The position numbers and the translations under genes are program-made. 64,000 bases of DNA from Acanthosepion pharaonis (taxonomy: Eukaryota > Mollusca > Cephalopoda > Sepiida > Sepiidae): NCBI GenBank assembly GCA_903632075.3, contig CAHIKZ030000126.1:1259501-1323500 (forward strand), written 5' to 3'. The notes under the pieces are model-generated. The model saw nothing but the letters and a program-made list of their open reading frames with translations, made no database searches and was not told the DNA's origin. Shown piece after piece: positions 56,362 through 64,000 of this stretch. Every line of letters begins with the position of its first letter. Position 1 is the stretch's first letter.

Positions 56362-56834
56362 TTGGTATGTCCAAAGAAAATCACCAGATAATTGACATCC
56401 TAATTTAAAAGCATAATTGAATTTTTATTGCTTTCTGATGCAACACATTGCCATCAAATGGGACATGTTTTCTGTCTTCCAACAACAAATTTAGACAAGC
56501 GGAAAAACTCAAATTAACAAAGCAGTCACTATGAGGACATTTAAATTAATTAATCTTTCAGGTTTTACTGATTCCATGGATGGTGAGATTTTATTTTCTA
56601 GGAAGGAGGATCATGAACTTCCAAACTGGGTAGTTTTTCTGTGATGTCGAGAAAGAAACTCAATGAAAGACAAACCTGAATTCATCCAAAACCTCTTTGC
56701 ATGCAGATCTTGCAAGCCAATGGGAATAAAAAAATTTTATAGACTAAATTCTTATACCAGACAAATGCTAATTTAATGATGATAATTGATTTTTATTTTT
56801 AATTGTTTTATTTTCTCCATTCTTTCCTTTTTAG

Positions 56835-56950
56835 GTTTGGATTGGGGAGGTTTGCGGCGAGAGTGGTTTGAATTGTTATGTACTGAATTATTTGATCCAA
56901 ACTGTAGTGGACTCTTCCGAAGATTTGCTGAAGATGATTCCCAAGGCCTG
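56835..56950 (+). CDS. AREL1: AREL1-like exon E (HECT N-lobe start)
   Basis: Between CCTTTTTAG and GTAAGA lies a 116-nt exon, phase 1 in and phase 0 out. It encodes LDWGGLRREWFELLCTELFD and then PNCSGLFRRFAEDDSQGL. D-x-GG-x-x-REWF is the hallmark beginning of HECT N-lobes, seen for example in NEDD4-family ligases as DYGG..REWF. The following FELLC.ELFD..CSGLF.RF fits AREL1 better than NEDD4. Reading on past the donor gives only a pyrimidine-rich intron translation. The preceding intron is 16.8 kb and the following one 1.7 kb. Confidence 0.93.
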
Positions 56951-58609
56951 GTAAGACATTTTTCTTTTCCAATTTTTAAAATTATCAATTGTTCTTTCTT
57001 TTCTTCTTTTTTTATGGTCAATTGTTTTCCTCTTTCTTCTCCAGTTTTGTTTCATTCTTTTCTTTTCCATTTTCATGTCACATTAACTGTCCTCCATTTT
57101 CTTTTCCACTCTCATGTCACATCAAGTGAACTCCCTTCTCCCCAGTCTTGTGACATGTCACATTAACTATCTCCATGTTTTTCTCACTTAATAATGATTC
57201 TTGTTTAATAATAAAACTAATTATTATTGAATTTTAACTCTGGGAATTACAAGTTAACTTATCAAAAATAAGCATTATTTTTGATTAGCTCATTGTTAAT
57301 GAACATCATATTTTTAAATAACTTTATTAACTCCTAATTTTACAAAGTATTCTTTCTTGAATGAATACATTTAATGGTATTTCTTATTACCTATTGTATC
57401 TGGCATCTGATTGAAGATGTAAATCTAAGCAGTCATCCAGTGTCAAACAGGATTTAGTTATTTACTGAATTCATTTTAATCTAGTCCAAGGCCATAACTG
57501 TAAAGCACTACCCTTCCATCCAATTACAAGACTGGCTTGCTGATCACTTTCTGGTTGTCATCCTGACAAACAATGTATTTTAATTCTTTGAAAAGTTTGA
57601 CTGCTTTCTTCCCTATGATTCTCTGTTATCATTTCTTTCTTTAACAGAGCATAATGTCAATAAAGCTATGAATACACATTGGTGATTGGCAGTTTCAAAA
57701 GAGTGAAGTGTTTAAAATAAAGTGATTTCAAAAATCATATTTGAGCCTTTGAAATTGACAAGTCAAGATCTGTTTTCAACTGAACATTTCTACCAAAGTT
57801 CATTTATTAATTGAGTCGATGTTATGCAAATATTTCTGTGCATTTTTTTTTTTTATCCATTTTTCACTTTTTCATCCTTTGATTATCTTTTAGAAGCTCT
57901 TGGCTTTCTGATTGACCTTGATTATAGCCTTATTTCTTATATTGTTCAATGAAACAAAGTTTTATAGAAACCCAATGAAAGTGTGCCCAGAAAATTCACT
58001 CTTCATGTATGCTGTTTGATTTGTTGAAAACTCAAAAGATAAAGTTGAGATTATTTTTTTAAAAAAGGAGAGAGACACCTCTGAATTAAGACAAACTTTG
58101 AAAGAGGCTTTTAGTTTATTTAAACTAAAAGTTTGTCTCAAAGTTTGTCTTTAAGAGCAACTAAAAGTTCTTTGCCATTTTTACTCATTCTAAACTTGAC
58201 TCAATCATAATGCCTATTTGCTGCTCTTTTAATATTTATTAGTAATTAGGAATAGAGTTAAAGATCTGTGAAATCCTCATTCTTGCAATAGTCACATTAT
58301 TTGAATTATTGCCTTTATTAATTACTCTTATTACATTAAATATCTTAGGTATAGAACCTATAAATAGTTTATGTTGCTGAAATCACCATTTGTAATTTTT
58401 TTAGATTTGAGTTTTGAAAATTGTTTTTGTCTCAAATACATTTGTTTCTGTAAAAGTTTTCCAAATCAATTAACAAGAATGTTAGCGAAAATAATAGAAT
58501 GAAGATTACTGAGAGGAATTTTTATTGAAATAATTCTCTTATCACTGATTATCTGACATTGAATTAAAAAAATAATTTTTCTCTTACTTTACGTGTTTGT
58601 ATTTTATAG
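56951..58609 (+). other. AREL1-like intron E-F (1.66 kb)
   Basis: Starts GTAAGACATT, ends TTTTATAG. TC-rich first 200 bp with repeated CATGTCACAT motifs (57075-57165). Holds the hairpin at 58088-58151. Confidence 0.85.
58088..58151. repeat. Nested hairpin in intron E-F
   Basis: Outer 14-bp perfect arms AAGACAAACTTTGA (58088-58101) and TCAAAGTTTGTCTT (58138-58151). Inner 11-bp arms CTTTTAGTTTA and TAAACTAAAAG (58108-58131) with a 2-base loop. Confidence 0.9.
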
Positions 58610-58789
58610 GTGCATCCTAATTCCAAGCGACCACCAACTTTGAAATTGAAATATTATGAATTTGCAGGCAAAATAGTTGGCAAATGTTTGTATGAATCTG
58701 CCCTTGGGGGTAGTTATAAGCAATTAGTAAAAGCAAAATTTTCTCGGTCATTCCTGGCTCAATTGATAGGTCTACGAGTACATTACAAG
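58610..58789 (+). CDS. AREL1: AREL1-like exon F (HECT N-lobe, E2-proximal part)
   Basis: Acceptor TTTTATAG and donor GTAAGA enclose exactly 60 codons, phase 0 at both ends. The protein begins VHPNSKRPPTLKLKYYEFAG, continues KIVGKCLYESALGGSYKQLV and ends in AKFSRSFLAQLIGLRVHYK. The F.G.I.G..LYE motif is the conserved HECT N-lobe helix, and the SLGG/ALGG-Y-K-Q-L-V segment is typical of AREL1. In the family a short acidic stretch (YFETDDPEF-like) should follow next. I could not find it before 64000, so the next intron exceeds 5.2 kb. The catalytic cysteine is outside the window. Confidence 0.93.
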
Positions 58790-59398
58790 GTAAGATCAAT
58801 CTTCCTTTGTTTCATGATATACTTGAGAGGCAGCAAAAGAAATACACTTTTCTTTCTTTCTTTTATTTTTTTTTTCAAGACAGTATGTTCCCCAGAAAAT
58901 ACAAAAAGAACCATCTCTGATGTAAGAATATGACTGTTTATTGCTTTAATTTTGAAGGCCTTTGTTTTTTTCATTTTTTTAATTAGAAATCAATAGGAAA
59001 AGCATTTTACAACATAAATAATTCTATTCATCTTACATGAAACTGAATCTTATTTTTCATAAATCCACATACTAAGATATTGAAATAATTCATGTAACAC
59101 TGGATTGTGTTAGTATAAATAATAATGGGTAATATATTTAATTAATTGGAAAGACAAATTAATTGCAGTTTGAAAATATGTGATACTTAATCCTGCCATT
59201 ATGTCTAATAAATGGTTTTAACATAATAATAATATTTTTATACATAATATATAACATGCAAAATCATGGTGATTCTCAGCATAAGGAAAATGGTATCGTT
59301 TTTGGGGTTTTTTTTTGGGGGGGGGTCCCTCAATACAAGACCCAAGAGCCACTCTAGGAAAAATATCCTATATTTGTCCAGAAAGTATGCATCATACA

Positions 59399-59625
59399 TT
59401 TTTTTTTTTTTAAGCATTTCAGCCCAAGCAAGGTGGGAGTGCCACTGGTATACAAGGGGCTACAGAGAGTGTATATAAGGGAAAAGACTGGGTATGGGGG
59501 GGGGATAAAAAGAAGAACGGAGAAAGAAAAAAAAAAGAATCAAGGCAACAGAAGATGCTGATTGACATTACATTTAAATTTTTGAAGATTATAGTTATCA
59601 GGGAAGCAAGTAAGAAAAAGGTTTT
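59399..59625 (-). mobile_element. LINE (CR1/Jockey-like) 3'-end fragment
   Basis: After a T-run (59399-59413) the plus strand shows GCCCAAGCAAGGTGGGAGTG, CCACTGGTATACAAGGGG and CTACAGAGAGT. The minus strand then encodes CFPDNYNLQKFKCNVNQHLL before truncation at about 59620. Same family as 6297 and 12095 and the best preserved tail of the four. Confidence 0.8.
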
Positions 59626-60229
59626 TTTTTTTACAAGTGTAACAAAAATGGCATATTTGGTAAAGAAAATGTGATTTACAATGTATGTAATCAAAATTTT
59701 CGAAATAAAAATGAAAACACTCTATCCATAAGCATATTTTGCAAACTGATATGATTTCAGGCATTTAAGCATTATTTACAATATTAAAAACCAGTTCAAA
59801 TCAGTTTTCCACTGTTATTATTATTATTAACCACCAGTTTCACATGTTGTTTATAACTGTTATGTTAATTTTACTAGATGCTATCACAAGTGTGTGTGTG
59901 TGTGCACAAACTGAAATTGTCTCATCATTAAAACTACTGTTTAATTCCAAGAGTTGTCATTCTTGATCTGACTTATCCTCCATGATATATTCAACAAGAT
60001 GAGTCTTTATGGCCTTTGACCAACTTAACAGATTTTGCTTAATGGACATAATTTCCATATTCGGCTTTAAAAATCAAATTGTGACAAAGAATTGTTTTAT
60101 TATTCATCTCCAGTCTGGTCTTTTGTGATCTTTATAAATATGCAATTTGTTTTGATGATAGCTTTTATGATTGGTTAATTATTCAAAGCCATTTTCTGCC
60201 TTGGTAACAACATTGACATTTTAGATCTC

Positions 60230-61090
60230 ACAGTTTGTATCTATAATGCAGGCGTCCTCCAAGGCTCTCTCCTTGGTCATATCTTCTTTCTGCTATATAT
60301 TAACAATCTGTCTAAGAATTTATTCAGATCATTAGTAAATATCTCTGCAGATGCATAGATGCATCTCCAGAATTCTAAATGACCCAGAGTCTGACAGCTG
60401 ATCTCTCTTCTGATTGAGCTCTAACAGCTCAATAGGACAATGAACTGCTTTGTAACATTCAATATCTTCAAAACCAAGCTAATGACATTTCATCATGCAG
60501 ACCCTGATTTGTTTCCTGTCATGATGAATGCTTGTACTCTCAATGAGGCTCCTTAACTGTAACGTCTGTTAGGACTTAAGCTCACATCTGACCCCAAGTG
60601 GAACTTGTATATACAGTACATGGCTAAAGATGCTTCAAAAATAGTTAGTTCCCCCATACCATTCCAGAAAATACCAGACTCCTCCTTCCATGCTATATCT
60701 TTACAGGAGCCAGATCAGAACAAAAATCAAGTCTTGCTGGCCAATTGTCACTTTCTAGCCTTTCCCACAGAAGACTGCTAGCCTCTCGCTGCTTTACCGC
60801 TATTTTAATGGCAGATGTTTGATCCGACTACATTCTCCAATTCTCCCACCAGTCTAGACCTTCAGAGCCACGAATTGCCATGAGACATACACTGAGTCAA
60901 CTTATCTTCATTCCTTTCATATTCCATTGATAAGGAGGAAGTTCCACACAGCTTCTTCCCCAGAATTGTTACATTTTAAAACAGACTCTAGAGAGGATGC
61001 TTTCTTGGTCACTATAATCTTAACCTTTTCAAGTTGATGGGCAACCATTATCTATCTTACATATCACATTGCACCCTTGCAACATCCACA
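60230..61090 (+). mobile_element. LINE reverse transcriptase C-terminal relic
   Basis: Plus-strand reading with stops: AGVLQGSLLGHIFFLLYINN then LSKNLFRSLVNISADA (RT motif region G-V-x-Q-G-S..LG, with the Y-A-D-D position altered), later LVTFNIFKTKLMTFHHADPD-like, LLGLKLTSDPKWN-like and the C-terminal decayed part to about 60990. The shape is that of CR1/Jockey-type RTs, though of a family different from the minus-strand tails. Confidence 0.75.
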
Positions 61091-62199
61091 TTCAGTAACT
61101 GTTTACCTTGAGTGTCACTTGGGTATTGTATTGTGTGAACAATAGAAAAAAAAATATAAAGTGGGGAAAAAGCAATTGTTGGGATTTTTTTGTCATTAGT
61201 ATATTTTGGAGAGGAGATGGGCGCTGCCAAGTTATCTACAAACTCACTGAAAGGATTATGAAGTTAGAGAAACAAAACATTTATGGCTTCTGCATTCGGA
61301 TCCCCACTACGATTACAAAAGTCAAGGGGATGATGATGATGATGATTATGATATTTTGTTATTAGTATATCTTGTTATTTGTATATTTTACAAATCTAAA
61401 ATTTCACTTCTGAAAGGTTTATTCTTTTATTTAAGTTTTGTTAATAAAAATAATAATCTAAGTTACTCAATTTGTTTTATTAAATAATATTTATCATTAT
61501 TGAATTTGACTGAAGACAAAAAGCAGCCATTCTACTGTTTAAAAGAAAAAGACTTTTAATGTATTTTACAGATGCTAAATAAATTAAAATAACAAAAAAC
61601 AAAAAATATAAATAAAAATAGAGTTTAGAATTTTTTATTTTTTTATTGTGAAATAAACTTTGAAACAAAAAGAGATTTAATGAATCCAATTTGGAGATTT
61701 TGCTTTTTATCTTAAATCTTACTTATTATAAAACACAGATTGTGTGTGTGTGTGTCTGTTCGTTTATATATTGGATCAGATTTCCTAAATTTTTCAACCG
61801 ATTTCAACAAAACTTCACAGAACTACGTAAAATTACATTGCGGTGATTCTGACAGCACCAAAAATTGGAAAAACACAATTGTTTTTGCACGAAATCAATT
61901 TGAAAACACGATTAAGAGGCATCTGTCGCCAGAATGAAAGGAATTTCAGAATGAATAGGAATTTCACTGTAATACTGAAGTAACTCGGTAACAAGCTCAA
62001 TAACAAGTTCCAAGTCAAACTAACAGAAGTAACAGTTCACATTTGTTAACAAATGCAATTCATTATATAAAAGAAGATTGATGTTATGATTTTCACTATG
62101 AATTCTGATAATAACAAACAACTGCAACATCAATATGTAGAACATGTCTCTCAATACATTTAACAAGAAAAAATTATTTTGGTCATAGTCACATACATA

Positions 62200-62730
62200 C
62201 AACAGGTATTGACACCATTGTCCAGGAGTAAAGATCCAAGTATACATGCGATATTAACCATGTCATCCTATGAAGTCATTTGTGCCACACGTGGAAGAGA
62301 AGCCTTCAAATCTGAAACCATGCCAGAATGGATTCTTGAAATGTTAACACGTCATCTTGGAGATACTGCAACATCAGTTATCCTTTTGTCCAGTAACTCT
62401 CCTCCTTGTCACAATAATTTACATCAATGCACAATCCAATATCCTAGTTTTATTGTTCTTCAACTTGGTTTTTATTTGTCTCCATTTAATCCTGTCAAAA
62501 TATGTTGGTTAAAAATGAAGAAAAAATATGAAGTGAAATATGCAAGTAGCAATTGTTAATCTACCTGCCATTAACCTTTGTCAAGGTTGAGTATGAAAGT
62601 AAATGTTATTGCCTTGGGAAGTAAAATTGTTGTAGCAGTGCCTATCTTTTCTCTCTTCCATCAATCATTGTGTCATGCCAGTGATAAAACCTCTTGTCAA
62701 AACATCTGGCAATGAGATCAATCCAGGGAA
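62200..62730 (+). pseudogene. IS630/Tc1-type DDE transposase catalytic relic
   Basis: The frame 62179-62559 includes PEWILEMLTRHLGDTATSVI, then SNSPPCHNNLHQCTIQYPSF and LQLGFYLSPFNPVKICW. The family pattern is (D/N)NAPCH......P....LRLGPYSP..NP(I/V)E..W. Here the catalytic Asp before the A/S-PCH and the Glu before the final W have been replaced (S and K). A possible tail MPVIKPL lies at 62675. Probably inactive. Confidence 0.68.
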
Positions 62731-63899
62731 ACTTAGATTCATGCCATCCTCAAGGACAGTAGTATGCATGAAACACAATAATTGTTACAACACCCAAAAC
62801 CTTCTTGTATGTGTGTTGTGCATATCATTGCATAAGAATGAAGAAAAATTCAAAATAACAAACAAAAGTTTTCCTTCAAAATGGCAGTTTGTATCTTGCA
62901 TGTGTAATAAATTCAGCACACCTTGAGGTGGACAAGTTATTTTCTTTATGTTTATTTGTTTTATGATTGCAAACCTCCCTGACCTATCACCTTAAATAGG
63001 TTTTTAGATCTTCATTTCTGGGAGCTTTCATTTTTTTTTTTTTTTTTTTTCTCTCCTGTAATGCCCTCATGTCCCATGAGCAAACACCCAAATGCACCCT
63101 TGATGATTAAGTAGATATTATGTACCCACCATTATTACTATATCTGAGACCTAATCTACAAGAAAAATTGCATACCTGCATGTGAAAATGGTGTCGAAGA
63201 TAAAAACATTTGTTTTCCAAACAGCCAATCTCTATATTCTGATATTTGCTAATTAAAACTGTCAGATCCTTTGCTGACTTGTTGGAGGTCAGGATTCATC
63301 CATTTCCATTGCATTTCTTCTCCCCAAGGGACTTTCTGCTGCCTATTTGTCTATAGCAAAAGCAGCAGCTGAAATATTCCTATTTAACACGTGTGTGCCT
63401 AGTGGAGCTACCATTTCCCTTTGGCCATAACTTCATGCATAGCTTTCATGATGAAAGTTTTTAGGCACATTTCAAATGAAATGAATTTTGTTTTTCTTCA
63501 GAAAAACAAGGTTTTTAGCACATTTCTGCATTTCAATAGTTCTTTCTTATTAAACAGTTTTTTTTTTTGTCACATCCAACAAGAATAAGCACAATTCAAT
63601 TCTTTTTTTTTTTTTTTATAAACCAAATTTTTCTTCTTTTGTCCTTTTCTGTTCATGTTACATTGTTTCTGAAATTTGATCAATTCAATGTGTCACATAC
63701 AAGTAATACAAATACTGTACTTGTGTGCAAAGATTGTTTTGAAACCTTAGCACCATAACTAGCTGTTCAGTTTTTAAGTATTAAGCTATCAGTAGAAAAG
63801 GATTTTTAGTACTGGCTTAGGAAAAGTATGGCCAAATAAGTTTAATCCCTAGACCAGGTAGTACAGACTAGGTGAAAATTGGGCCAGCAATAACTGAGA

Positions 63900-64000
63900 A
63901 GTATTTAAATAGATGAGATATCTTTAGACATGGACAGTAGAAAAAGAACAATCTCTAGATTAAAGAAAGGGTTCAGTTCAAAATTCCTTGAGAGTTACCT
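63900..64000 (-). repeat. Inverse copy of the dispersed TTATTTACA-family end (cut by window)
   Basis: GAACAATCTCTAGATTAAAG, AAAGGGTTCAGTTCAAAATT and CCTTGAGAG are the inverse of the CTGAACCCTTTATTTAATCT end at 52560-52600. The element continues past the window. Confidence 0.65.

Larger units (their letters stand above)
40070..56834 (+). other. AREL1-like intron D-E (16.8 kb) and its unassigned stretches
   Basis: No recognised feature in 40405-40930, 41245-43520, 44035-45000, 45150-45750, 47290-47815, 51650-52440 and 53065-56320 apart from AT-rich sequence and short homopolymers. A (TG)n lies at 42213-42226. A B-box-like TTTGAACACAGATC near 53668 was not enough for a SINE call. The intron starts GTAAGAAAAA and ends CTTTTTAG. 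Confidence 0.7.
4140..64000 (+). other. AREL1: AREL1-like HECT E3 ubiquitin ligase gene, partial locus (six internal exons; open at both ends)
   Basis: Seen: six exons with AG acceptors and GT donors join in one frame to give 239 residues without a stop. The segments read in order as a pre-HECT linker (..FRVCPSTK, ..FTIDDGSQPPVVL.., ..NIGGSETFQDK..), then the HECT start (DWGGLRREWFELL) and the N-lobe helix motif (YEFAGKIVGKCLYES). Family knowledge: this order is that of AREL1/KIAA0317, about 820 residues in vertebrates, with an N-terminal filamin-type repeat and a C-terminal HECT domain. In mammals AREL1 ubiquitinates IAP antagonists such as SMAC, HtrA2 and ARTS and so restrains apoptosis. 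Inferred: this is an orthologue. The filamin part and start codon lie upstream, and the rest of the N-lobe and the cysteine-bearing C-lobe lie beyond position 64000. Introns are 1.3, 22.1, 12.1, 16.8, 1.7 and more than 5.2 kb. Confidence 0.88.
58790..64000 (+). other. AREL1-like intron after exon F, partial (more than 5.2 kb), and its unassigned stretches
   Basis: Starts GTAAGATCAA. No HECT continuation was found. Nothing recognised at 58800-59395, 59645-60225, 61095-61735, 61760-62195 (a TG run at 61741-61753 starts this part) and 62930-63895. Confidence 0.75.

Noticed and set aside
56786..57166. 126-codon frame as an independent gene
   Set aside because: Only 56835-56950 is conserved (AREL1 exon E). 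The rest is intron translation.
61108..61365. 85-codon frame ending in a Met run
   Set aside because: The Met run comes from a GAT repeat. No recognised domain and no start context.

Overview
This window looks like an animal nuclear genome from a repeat-rich, AT-rich lineage. A coleoid cephalopod (octopus-like) is my best guess. The guess rests on the mixture of decayed Ty3/gypsy, Penelope-like, CR1/Jockey-like, mariner, Tc1 and tRNA-SINE relics, the many (TA)n arrays, and very long introns around short conserved exons. The species assignment is inference. There is no bacterial-style gene organisation, no CRISPR array and no true tRNA or rRNA gene that I can support.

The only host gene I can support is a plus-strand, multi-exon HECT-type E3 ubiquitin ligase of the AREL1 (KIAA0317) family. 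Six exons were found at 4140-4217, 5503-5647, 27752-27873, 39994-40069, 56835-56950 and 58610-58789. They join with consistent phases (0,1,0,1,0,0), all have AG/GT borders, and encode 239 uninterrupted residues. They cover the region just before the HECT domain and the start of its N-lobe. The 5' exons and the 3' exons, including the catalytic-cysteine C-lobe, lie outside the window. Everything between and around the exons is intron or upstream sequence filled with transposon debris.

Layout: 0-4.1 kb, upstream intron or flank with a LINE 3' end. 4.1-5.6 kb, two AREL1 exons. 5.6-27.7 kb, a 22-kb intron holding a LINE tail, a Penelope-like reverse transcriptase relic, an internally rearranged Ty3/gypsy element with paired LTRs, a perfect 6 x 70-bp tandem array and a nested LINE, an almost complete 1.25-kb mariner with its terminal repeats and TA duplication, a piggyBac-type MITE, a SINE, a Penelope-like element with inverted terminal arms and a GIY-YIG relic, and an extreme AT desert. 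27.9-40.0 kb holds a large inverted-repeat element, Tc1-type relics, SINE debris and two gypsy elements back to back. 40.1-56.8 kb holds a mariner fragment hard against an exon, SINEs, several fold-back elements and a Tc1 relic. 57-64 kb holds the two HECT exons, LINE relics on both strands and a DDE transposase relic.

I did not find a clear new biological system. The strongest non-standard pattern is that several unrelated-looking inverted-repeat or Penelope-like units end directly in (TA)n arrays. Next come the perfect 70-bp array at an LTR edge and an unexplained 70-codon open island inside the AT desert.
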